Shown here: positions 7,444 through 14,574 of the stretch, piece after piece
Layout: each line of letters opens with the position of its first letter
Numbering within the stretch: the first letter of the stretch is position 1
Assembly: GCA_947495915.1 (NCBI GenBank)
Contig: CANMAW010000006.1
Coordinates: forward strand, 62,001 to 126,000
Length of the DNA stretch: 64,000 bases
Direction: 5' to 3'
DNA from: Maribacter algarum (ex Lu et al. 2025) (nom. illeg.)
GTDB lineage: Bacteria; Bacteroidota; Bacteroidia; Flavobacteriales; Flavobacteriaceae
Translations under genes and position numbers: made by a program
Notes under the pieces: model-generated
What the model saw: only the letters and a program-made list of their open reading frames with translations
What the model was told of the DNA's origin: nothing
Database searches by the model: none

Positions 7444-8787
7444 TTAAACACCCGTATAACTTACTGGGCTGATTGCTTTAAGCTCATTTTTAATTGCATC
7501 TGAAACTACTAATGTGTCAATGAATTCAGCAATAGACTGTTGATTAATTTTAGTGTTTGTTCGGGTTAGTCCTTTTAGAGCCTCATATGGGTTGGGGTAG
7601 GCTTCTCTTCTTAAAATGGTTTGAATAGCCTCGGCAACTACTGCCCAATTATTTTCTAAATCTTGTTCAAATTTTTCTTTGTTTAAAAGTAATTTCCCTA
7701 ATCCTTTTAAAGTTGATTGAAACGCAATCGCAGTATGAGCAAAGGGCACTCCAATATTTCTTAATACCGTACTATCTGTTAAATCACGCTGCAATCTAGA
7801 AATTGGAAGTTTTGCAGAAAGATGTTCGAAAATAGCATTTGCAAGTCCTAAATTACCTTCAGAATTTTCAAAATCAATTGGATTTACTTTGTGAGGCATT
7901 GCAGATGACCCAACTTCTCCCGCTTTGATTTTTTGTTTAAAATAATCCATCGAAACGTAGGTCCAGAAATCGCGATTCAAGTCAATGATTATCGTATTGA
8001 TTCTTTTTAAAGTATCAAAAAGGGCAGCCATGTGATCATAATGCTCAATTTGTGTGGTAGGAAAAGAATGGTGTAGTCCTAGCTTTTCTTGAACAAACTT
8101 TTGACCGAATGCTCTCCAATCAATATTAGGGTATGCCACCTGATGAGCATTATAATTACCCGTTGCTCCACCAAATTTTGCTGCACTTGGTATATCATTT
8201 AATAAATTAAACTGCTCTTTAAGTCGTTCAATAAATACTTCAATTTCTTTACCTAATCGGGTCGGAGATGCTGGTTGGCCATGAGTTCGCGCTAGCATAG
8301 CAACGTCAGACCATTCTATTGCTAACGCCTTTAATTTATCGACGACCTCTACATATAATGGCACATAAACTTCATTCATTGCTTCTTTCAACGATAAAGG
8401 TATTGCTGTGTTGTTGATGTCTTGTGATGTTAAGCCAAAGTGAATAAACTCCTTAAATGACGTTAAGCCTAAAACATCAAATTTTTTCTTAATAAAATAT
8501 TCAACAGCTTTAACATCATGATTGGTGACTTTCTCAATATCTTTTATTTCTGTAGCGTCAGCGCTATCGAAATTTTCATAAATTTCTCGTAAAACACTAA
8601 ATTTTGAAACTTCAAAAGTTTTCAATTGCGGTAGAGGAATTTCACATAGTGCAATGAAATATTCAATTTCAACCCTAACTCTATATTTTATTAAAGCTTC
8701 TTCTGAAAAAAAAGGAGCGCAATTACTTACTTTATTGCGATAGCGACCATCAATGGGCGAAATGGCATTCAATTGGTTTAAAGACAT
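7444..8787 (-). CDS. purB: Adenylosuccinate lyase
   Basis: 447 residues, E. coli-type PurB. It cleaves SAICAR and adenylosuccinate in purine synthesis, releasing fumarate. The superfamily signature GSSAMPHKVNPIDFEN spans ~293-308, with the catalytic Ser at 294/295. The catalytic-base region ARTHGQPASP holds His169. 'TSQDINNT' near 120-127 matches the substrate-binding loop. The upstream region (8788-8840) carries a near-match to the -7 box on the minus strand (TATATTTA). The gene of a HEAT-like protein lies upstream on the same strand. Confidence 0.96.
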   Translation of the reverse strand: MSLNQLNAISPIDGRYRNKVSNCAPFFSEEALIKYRVRVEIEYFIALCEIPLPQLKTFEVSKFSVLREIYENFDSADATEIKDIEKVTNHDVKAVEYFIKKKFDVLGLTSFKEFIHFGLTSQDINNTAIPLSLKEAMNEVYVPLYVEVVDKLKALAIEWSDVAMLARTHGQPASPTRLGKEIEVFIERLKEQFNLLNDIPSAAKFGGATGNYNAHQVAYPNIDWRAFGQKFVQEKLGLHHSFPTTQIEHYDHMAALFDTLKRINTIIIDLNRDFWTYVSMDYFKQKIKAGEVGSSAMPHKVNPIDFENSEGNLGLANAIFEHLSAKLPISRLQRDLTDSTVLRNIGVPFAHTAIAFQSTLKGLGKLLLNKEKFEQDLENNWAVVAEAIQTILRREAYPNPYEALKGLTRTNTKINQQSIAEFIDTLVVSDAIKNELKAISPVSYTGV

Positions 8788-8909
8788 TGTTTATGTGATT
8801 GTTGAATTTTTAGTAAGTTGTAAATATAATTATATCTGGGTGAGATTAAAAGAACTACTAAGTCAAGTTTATTTTTTGATAGGAATAATAAAAATTAGTG
8901 TTTAAAAAA

Positions 8910-9470
8910 TCACTTTAATCTTGCTAAGGTCATTCTTGCTCGTGCTTTATATGCGGCACTCCCGCTAGCATAATTTTGTTCTAATAATAGTTTTAATTCG
9001 GGGTGAATCCAATCAAATTTAGAACCAAGCAACAATAAGCAAGTCATTGAATACGCTTGTGTAGCTACTTTATGATCTTCTATAAGCCAGTCAAAACAAG
9101 TGGTAGTTATTGATTCTAAATGATGTTCTTTTAAAATCCTTTTAATGTTTTCATCTTTCTTTTTAAAATATCTAATAATTAGGTATTCGCAAATTTTGGC
9201 CATAGGTCTTATCGACGAATCTAGTTTTAGTTTTCCAATGAATGAAGTAAAGACATCTATATGTGGAAAAATATAAGAAAGATTCTCTTTGGCAGTAAAT
9301 TCAAGTACCCAACAGGCCTTAGAGGAAACATGAGTGTTGTCTTCTACGGCAATTTCAAGAAGAAGAGGTGTCAAAGAAGGGTTATCAGAAACTAGTTTAG
9401 CCATCATCATTCGTTTTTCTCTTGAATGATTTACATAATCTAAAGATTTTAAAAGTTCTTTCTTGGTCAT
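8910..9470 (-). CDS. HEAT-like helical-repeat protein of unknown function
   Basis: 186 residues, soluble, no signal peptide. The sequence reads as successive amphipathic helix pairs ('SLTPLLLEIAVEDN..SSKACWVLEFTAK', 'SSIRPMAKICEYLIIRYF', 'KVATQAYSMTCLLLLG', 'GSAAYKARARMTLARL') as in HEAT/ARM solenoids, which usually bind protein or nucleic acid partners. I do not recognise a named family. It lies next to purB and may carry purB-derived names in databases by neighbour transfer, but it has no lyase motif. Confidence 0.7.
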   Translation of the reverse strand: MTKKELLKSLDYVNHSREKRMMMAKLVSDNPSLTPLLLEIAVEDNTHVSSKACWVLEFTAKENLSYIFPHIDVFTSFIGKLKLDSSIRPMAKICEYLIIRYFKKKDENIKRILKEHHLESITTTCFDWLIEDHKVATQAYSMTCLLLLGSKFDWIHPELKLLLEQNYASGSAAYKARARMTLARLK

Positions 9471-9511
9471 TAATTATGAGAATGTTTAATTGTAGGCATC
9501 ATTGTTTAGAA

Positions 9512-10204
9512 CTAAGCATTTTTATTAATCAGAGTATTGACCAACTCAGGAACTCCATTTACTGCTGTTTTTTTAATAATTGTTAAGTTTTTGTAATTAC
9601 GGGGGCTTACGGTTGGTTTTGGATCAATAAAATATATAGGAGTTTTTGGAGGAACAAAATCAATAAGACTTGCTGCGGGGTATACTTGCATTGAAGTTCC
9701 TATGATGATTAGAATATCTGATTGCTCTGTGATATGAATAGCTTTCTCTAATAAGGGTACTTCTTCACCAAACCAAACAATATGAGGTCGTAGTTGATGC
9801 CCATTTGAGCAAATATCTCCAATATTTAGGTCGTGTTTCCACAATTTAATATCGTTAGTATTGCCACTACTTTTTACTTTTAAAAGTTCACCATGTAAAT
9901 GTAAAATTTTTGAACTTCCTCCTCGTTCATGCAAATCGTCTACATTTTGAGTTATAATATGTACATCAAAAATATCTTCTAGCTGCGCTAAGGCTTGATG
10001 CGCAACATTGGGTATAACACGAAATAGTTGTCTTCTTCTTTGATTGTAAAAATCTAATACCAATGCTGGGTTTTTAATAAAACCTTCTGGAGAGGCTACC
10101 TCCATAACATCATGGCCTTCCCATAATCCATTGGCATCTCTAAACGTTTTAATACCACTTTCAGCACTTATTCCTGCTCCCGTTAAAACAACTACTTTTT
10201 TCAT
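9512..10204 (-). CDS. Sirtuin (NAD-dependent protein deacylase), lacking zinc cysteines
   Basis: 230 residues from the ATG at 10204. An upstream in-frame start at 10258 would overlap trmH and precede the conserved MKKVVVLTGAGISAESG, so I reject it. NAD-binding motifs are GAGISAESG, 'FRDANGLWEG' and 'TQNVDDLHERGG'; the catalytic His is in LHLHGELLK. It removes acyl groups from lysine using NAD. The zinc module that normally holds two CxxC pairs has only one Cys here (before RPHIVWFGE), so a structural zinc is not expected. It is divergent from trmH with a short shared upstream region. Confidence 0.88.
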   Translation of the reverse strand: MKKVVVLTGAGISAESGIKTFRDANGLWEGHDVMEVASPEGFIKNPALVLDFYNQRRRQLFRVIPNVAHQALAQLEDIFDVHIITQNVDDLHERGGSSKILHLHGELLKVKSSGNTNDIKLWKHDLNIGDICSNGHQLRPHIVWFGEEVPLLEKAIHITEQSDILIIIGTSMQVYPAASLIDFVPPKTPIYFIDPKPTVSPRNYKNLTIIKKTAVNGVPELVNTLINKNA

Positions 10205-10243
10205 TATCTGACTAAAATTAACCATTTTTACTATATTCAACAG

Positions 10244-10900
10244 ATGATAGATCAGCAACTTTTAAGTTATTTAGAAGATTTTATTTCAGAAGAACGCAAA
10301 AAACGTTTTTTAGAAATTCTAGAAGAGCGAACAAATTATATAACTGTTGTCGTTGAAGATGTATTTCAAATGCATAATGCTAGTGCAGTCATTCGAAGTT
10401 GTGAAGTTTTTGGTGTTCAGCAGGCTCATTTGGTTGAAGATCGTTATGGGCAGGTATTAGACAAAAATATTGCTATGGGCGCTGAAAAATGGGTAGATGT
10501 GTTGCGCTACGAAAATTCTAAAAAATGTATAAAGACTCTGCGAAATAATGGGTATAAAATAATTGCTACTTCACCGCACCGCGATGACTGCTTGCTTCAA
10601 GATTTTAAAATAGATGATAAAATTGCTTTGTTTTTTGGTACTGAGCGAGATGGTTTGAGCAATGAAGTACTAACGGAGGCTGATGGCTTTTTAAAAATTG
10701 GAATGCAAGGATTTACCGAAAGTTTAAATATTTCTGTTTCGGCTGCTATTATAATTCAACACTTAACCACAAAATTAAAAGCATCACGTCAAGATTGGGG
10801 TTTAACCGAAGAAGAAAAACTGGCAAAACGTTTAGATTGGACTAAGAAAAGTATTAAAAGCATCGATGATATTTTAACAAGGTACCATAAGCTTTCTTAA
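10244..10900 (+). CDS. trmH: SpoU/TrmH-family tRNA or rRNA 2'-O-methyltransferase
   Basis: 218 residues. SPOUT knot motifs are present in order: motif 1 'NASAVIRSCEVFG' (~45-57) with Asn and catalytic Arg, motif 2 'ALFFGTERDGLS', and motif 3 'MQGFTESLNISVSAAI'. The length and the C-terminal tail ending in a basic helix fit TrmH (Gm18 of tRNA) better than the longer TrmB/RlmB types, but substrate cannot be proven. The start ATG lies about 40 bases from the sirtuin start on the other strand. Confidence 0.85.
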   Translation: MIDQQLLSYLEDFISEERKKRFLEILEERTNYITVVVEDVFQMHNASAVIRSCEVFGVQQAHLVEDRYGQVLDKNIAMGAEKWVDVLRYENSKKCIKTLRNNGYKIIATSPHRDDCLLQDFKIDDKIALFFGTERDGLSNEVLTEADGFLKIGMQGFTESLNISVSAAIIIQHLTTKLKASRQDWGLTEEEKLAKRLDWTKKSIKSIDDILTRYHKLS

Positions 10901-10940
10901 TATTTTTTTTTAAATTTAAGAGTAACCAATTGATAAACAA

Positions 10941-11474
10941 ATGTATATACTTATCTATATTCTCGTAGCACTTGTAATTTTAATTTTTTTACTTTCACTA
11001 ATTGCGCCGAAAACTTATGATGTTTCACGGTCTGTAGAAATATTAAAACCAAAAGATGAAGTATTTACTTATCTGCGTTCTTTAAAAAGGATGGATGAGT
11101 GGTCACCTTGGTCAAAAAAAGACCCTCAGATGGAAAAAAAATTTACCGGTGTTGATGGTGAGGTAGGTTCACAAAGTTATTGGAATGGTAATAAGGAAGT
11201 TGGTGAAGGTGAACAAGAAATTAAAAAAATTATACCTGGTAAACGCATTGAATCTGAATTGCGTTTTTTTAAGCCGTTTAAGTCGACTTCAGATTGTTAT
11301 TTTAATGTAGAAAATTCTGACTCTGGAGGAACTAGGGTTACTTGGGGTTTTTCTGGTAAAAATAAATTTCCGATGAATATAATGTCTCTTTTTAAGAGTA
11401 TGGACAGTATGGTTGGTCCTGATTTTGAGGCAGGTATGGCAAGCTTAAAAAAGAAAATGGAATTGAACTCGTGA
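10941..11474 (+). CDS. SRPBCC-domain protein with N-terminal membrane helix
   Basis: 177 residues. A membrane segment at ~3-22 (ILIYILVALVILIFLLSLI) precedes a START/SRPBCC-like fold: 'SRSVEILKPKDEVFTYLRSL', 'WSPWSKKDP', 'GSQSYWNGNKEVGEGEQEI' and the C-terminal helix 'GPDFEAGMASLKKKMEL'. Such proteins bind small hydrophobic ligands; the substrate is unknown. In related genomes this family often sits beside a glyoxalase-like (VOC) gene, and here a broken one starts within its stop codon. Confidence 0.8.
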   Translation: MYILIYILVALVILIFLLSLIAPKTYDVSRSVEILKPKDEVFTYLRSLKRMDEWSPWSKKDPQMEKKFTGVDGEVGSQSYWNGNKEVGEGEQEIKKIIPGKRIESELRFFKPFKSTSDCYFNVENSDSGGTRVTWGFSGKNKFPMNIMSLFKSMDSMVGPDFEAGMASLKKKMELNS

Positions 11475-11614
11475 ATAACAATTTTTCGAATTACTTAGAA
11501 ACTCTTGCTGTTAGTATTAAAAGAGCTAAAAAGTTTTATGATGATGTTTTGGGTATTTCAATCACTATTCGTCATTTAAAAATGGCATATTTTCTAATTA
11601 AACAAAAAAAATAA
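11471..11614 (+). pseudogene. Relic of a VOC/glyoxalase-family gene
   Basis: A 47-codon frame starts at GTG overlapping the SRPBCC stop. It contains 'SIKRAKKFYDDVLGISI' and then '..LKMAYFLI', which is the first beta-alpha-beta unit of VOC-family proteins (pattern D.xRAxxFYxxVLGI...MAFF). An intact member is ~120-130 residues; this one ends in a poly-Lys run and stop. I cannot find the second half in the next 200 bases. Sequence and position (an SRPBCC-VOC pair) support a decayed gene. Confidence 0.65.
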
Positions 11615-11833
11615 AAGTTTCAGCTTTTTAAATGTTACATCAACTAAATTCGCTTAATTCTTAAGAGAATGCTTTCTTTTATTATTGAAGTAATGAGATT
11701 GTTATTGACTTATCTTGTATTTTTAAGGTATCAAGGAAAATATCAAAAATAAAATTTTAATAGGAGAGAGGCACGTTTTTAAAGCTCTGATTAAAGGTTC
11801 GTAAACAAACCGAACAGTATTAGGTTAATTAGT
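11615..11833. other. Non-coding remnant between the VOC relic and the amylase gene
   Basis: AT-rich sequence with stops in all frames, no hairpin with a T tract, and no promoter I recognise. It probably includes the degraded remainder of the VOC gene. Confidence 0.4.
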
Positions 11834-13534
11834 TTAAAGTTCGGCTAACTCAAATAAAGCTATAGAAAAATCATTGTTAAGATCGACCTTACCATCACGG
11901 ACTATTACTTTAGTTTCTGAGTAAGTATCATATAAGGTTGTTCCGTCACCGAAGAATCCTTTTACTCGTATTGATTTTTTTCCTTTGGGTAAGTCTAAAG
12001 CAACCACCACTTTATCTTTATAATCTTCTTCAAGATAAGTTCTACTAAACACATAAGGTTTATCATTAAGTTTTTTATGTTTACCAGCACCAACTGCAGG
12101 ATGATGATCTCTAAACTGTCCTAACTTTCTCCAATGAGATAGAATGTTTTTGGTTTCATGATCATTAGCAATGGCGTTCCAATTCATAAACGATCGCAAG
12201 GTGGCATCTCCTTGGGTGCCTTCAATGGTTAAATCACGGGCACTTTCATCACCGTAGTAAATTTGTGATGTGCCGGGAGTAAGTAATAAAATATTTGCGG
12301 ATTTATATGGAAACAATCGGTCTTTGTCAAACGGATTTCCATCATCATGTGAAGTCAAATAATTTACCACACCTTTACCTGAAAACTCTTCATGGAGCAG
12401 ATCACTATATTTTTTAAAAATTGCCTCGTAATTTTTTTTGGCGTCATGTTTAAGGTCAAAATTTATCAAGCTATTGAAGCCATGATTAAAATAGTCAACT
12501 TTTTTATCACCAAAATCGAAAGGTCTTCCTCCTGAAATACCGTAGTTATAAACCTCGCCCATCATGTAAAATTCATTGTCATCTAAAACTTCATCGGGGT
12601 GGTTCTTTTTCCAATTTTCAAAAGCAATGGCAGCTTCTTTTCGCAATTCTAACCATGCTTTTTCATCGGCATGTTTTACGGTATCAACGCGATAACCGTC
12701 GATACCCATATCTTTTACATAATCCGTTAGCCATTTGATGATATAGGCTCTTGGTGTTCTTTTGTAACCAGTACGTTCAAAGAAAACGGCTAGTTCATCT
12801 AATTCAGTAGTTAGTCTACCTTCATTTTTCCATTTCGCTAACAAGGCATCAGGTAAAACAACGGCTTCTTCCGATTCGGTTAAAATGTCTGGAAGATTAT
12901 TGACAAGTGCACAATTGGTTGTATTTTCATAGGTAGTGAAGCCGCATACTGGTTGCGTACGTACCCAATCTGAAGGCCATACCGGATCTTCTTCTGTCAC
13001 TGGGCCGGTGTGATTTAAAACTACATCCATTAATATGCGAATTCCATTTTTGTGCGCAGTTTTGATCATGATTTCAAGCTCTTCTTTAGTGCCAAAATTA
13101 GGATCAAGAGCGGTCCAGTCTTTGGTCCAATACCCATGATAGCCATAGGTGTTGCCAGTGCCTTCATCAGTATCTCCATGAATTTGCTCTACAACCGGCG
13201 TAAACCAAATGGCATTAACACCGAGTTTGTTGAAATAACCATCGTTTATTTTATCTGTAATTCCTGATATATCGCCTCCCATGAATCCCCTAAGTTTGGC
13301 AGATTCATTAGTTCGGTTTAAAGTGGTATCATTGGCAGTATTTCCGTTATTAAATCGATCAGTAAGTAGAAAATAGATATTAGCGCCTTCCCAAACAAAA
13401 GGTGTTTTTCTTTTATAGTTTTCATCTTGTGGTTTTGATGTAATTGCTACGTTTTTATTGACCGTAGAATTTTGTTGTTCTTTACATGAAACGACAAAGA
13501 ATAAAACTAAAAGAATAAGGAGGGGCTTCCGCAT
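11834..13534 (-). CDS. Secreted alpha-amylase-family glycoside hydrolase (GH13), lipoprotein
   Basis: 566 residues. The lipobox VSC (Cys17) predicts lipid anchoring. The GH13 barrel shows all four regions: DVVLNH (~170-175), GYRVDTVKH with nucleophile Asp284, MGEVYN with acid/base Glu327, and LTSHDD with Asp397. A C-terminal beta domain follows (~490-566). It should hydrolyse alpha-1,4-glucans outside the cytoplasm. No SusC/SusD genes are adjacent, so it is an isolated gene. A TTTAACAT-type dyad and a start-proximal hairpin lie upstream and may control it. Confidence 0.93.
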   Translation of the reverse strand: MRKPLLILLVLFFVVSCKEQQNSTVNKNVAITSKPQDENYKRKTPFVWEGANIYFLLTDRFNNGNTANDTTLNRTNESAKLRGFMGGDISGITDKINDGYFNKLGVNAIWFTPVVEQIHGDTDEGTGNTYGYHGYWTKDWTALDPNFGTKEELEIMIKTAHKNGIRILMDVVLNHTGPVTEEDPVWPSDWVRTQPVCGFTTYENTTNCALVNNLPDILTESEEAVVLPDALLAKWKNEGRLTTELDELAVFFERTGYKRTPRAYIIKWLTDYVKDMGIDGYRVDTVKHADEKAWLELRKEAAIAFENWKKNHPDEVLDDNEFYMMGEVYNYGISGGRPFDFGDKKVDYFNHGFNSLINFDLKHDAKKNYEAIFKKYSDLLHEEFSGKGVVNYLTSHDDGNPFDKDRLFPYKSANILLLTPGTSQIYYGDESARDLTIEGTQGDATLRSFMNWNAIANDHETKNILSHWRKLGQFRDHHPAVGAGKHKKLNDKPYVFSRTYLEEDYKDKVVVALDLPKGKKSIRVKGFFGDGTTLYDTYSETKVIVRDGKVDLNNDFSIALFELAEL

Positions 13535-13535
13535 T

Positions 13536-13554
13536 TTTAAGATTTTTTCTTAAA
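13536..13554. promoter_or_regulatory. Hairpin abutting the amylase start codon
   Basis: TTTAAGA / TCTTAAA with a 5-base spacer lies one base upstream of the amylase ATG on the minus strand. In the mRNA it would cover the ribosome entry site. It is AT-rich and weak, so a translational role is only possible. Confidence 0.35.
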
Positions 13555-13586
13555 TCTATAAAATGAAGCTGGGATTATAAAATTTA

Positions 13587-13603
13587 TTTAACATGATGTT
13601 AAA
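13587..13603. promoter_or_regulatory. Perfect 17-bp dyad upstream of the amylase gene, candidate operator
   Basis: TTTAACAT-G-ATGTTAAA is perfectly symmetric and lies 53-69 bases upstream of the amylase start. Odd-length AT-rich dyads of this kind are typical operator shapes for dimeric regulators of sugar-use genes. The regulator is not in this window. Confidence 0.45.
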
Positions 13604-13696
13604 CTATTTTTATATCCAATAAAAACAAGCGAAAATTTATAGGTCTATTAGGTAATTAGCAGAAAATACAGCAGTAGCCCTGTTTTTTAAATTTTA

Positions 13697-14482
13697 CTAA
13701 TTCTTCTTGTCGCGATTTAAAACTTTGAAATCTTCATAGCAGCTACTAATGGCGTCTAGTATTTGAAGATCATTTGCCGTTTTTATAAATGACTTTGAAT
13801 AACTACAATTATTTAAAATATCTTCAATATCAACTTTTTCTAAATGTAAGAGTTCTGTTAATGTTTCTCTGTCGAATTTCGAAGCTAAAAGATTTCTAAT
13901 TTCATCATCTTCTTTTACTTGTCTTAGTTTACGCATTTGTGCTGGTTTCTTTCCGAAAAGGTTGCGTAATAAATCTGCGGGGTTGAGTATGGCACCAAGT
14001 ACTTTTGTTACCGCACTTGGGTTTTTATTACCCGCTTCGTAACCAACTGATAAACCAGAAATGCTGTATTGATAGGCATTATTAACAGGAAGATTTTTAA
14101 CATCTATTTCTAGATAACCGGTTAATTGATACGGTCTAACGATGACTTCTTCTAAAGCATAGGCAAGTTCGGTCAAAGAAATTTTAGTGTCTTTAAACTT
14201 AAACATATCATTAGTAACTCTAATTTTTTGAGTTTTAAACCCTATATAAGAAAAGTAAAGCGTATCATTTACCGCTGCTTGTATTTTAAATTCACCCTTC
14301 TCATTCGTTATGGTACCCTTAATCTGATTCAAATTGATGATATGAACACTTTCTAACGGGCGATCGTTTTGAGCATTTAATACGATAGCTTCAAACTGAA
14401 GGTTTTCTGCATTTTGGTTTTCTTCTTGGGCAAACCCAAAGAAGCAAGTCACCATGAAGACCAAGTATATAATTTTTCTCAT
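13697..14482 (-). CDS. Exported protein with CarboxypepD_reg-like domain
   Basis: 261 residues from the ATG at 14482, which begins a signal peptide (MRKIIYLVFMVTCFFGFAQ). An in-frame start 13 codons upstream (14521) would break the signal. A carboxypeptidase-regulatory-like beta-sandwich covers about 27-105 ('FEAIVLNAQNDRPLESVHI', 'GTITNEKGEFKI', 'LYFSYIGFKTQKI'). This is the same domain that begins TonB-dependent receptors, but no receptor barrel follows. The C-terminal part is helical and charged. Function is unknown; it is probably periplasmic. Confidence 0.8.
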   Translation of the reverse strand: MRKIIYLVFMVTCFFGFAQEENQNAENLQFEAIVLNAQNDRPLESVHIINLNQIKGTITNEKGEFKIQAAVNDTLYFSYIGFKTQKIRVTNDMFKFKDTKISLTELAYALEEVIVRPYQLTGYLEIDVKNLPVNNAYQYSISGLSVGYEAGNKNPSAVTKVLGAILNPADLLRNLFGKKPAQMRKLRQVKEDDEIRNLLASKFDRETLTELLHLEKVDIEDILNNCSYSKSFIKTANDLQILDAISSCYEDFKVLNRDKKN

Positions 14483-14520
14483 TCGAACTGTTTCAATTGC
14501 TAAAAGTACTAAACAAAACA

Positions 14521-14546
14521 AAAAAATACGCCGAAGCGTATTTTTT
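14521..14546 (-). terminator. Terminator of the helicase gene with a C(UUCG)G loop
   Basis: The minus-strand transcript folds into AAAAAATACGC-UUCG-GCGUAUUUUUU. The UUCG tetraloop closed by C-G is exceptionally stable. It lies 29 bases after the helicase stop and just before the next gene on the same strand. Confidence 0.88.
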
Positions 14547-14574
14547 AATATACAATTAACAAGAAAGAATATGA

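Noticed and set aside
9512-10258. Longer sirtuin start at 10258
   Set aside because: It would overlap the divergent trmH start and add 18 residues before the conserved strand; ATG 10204 fits the family.
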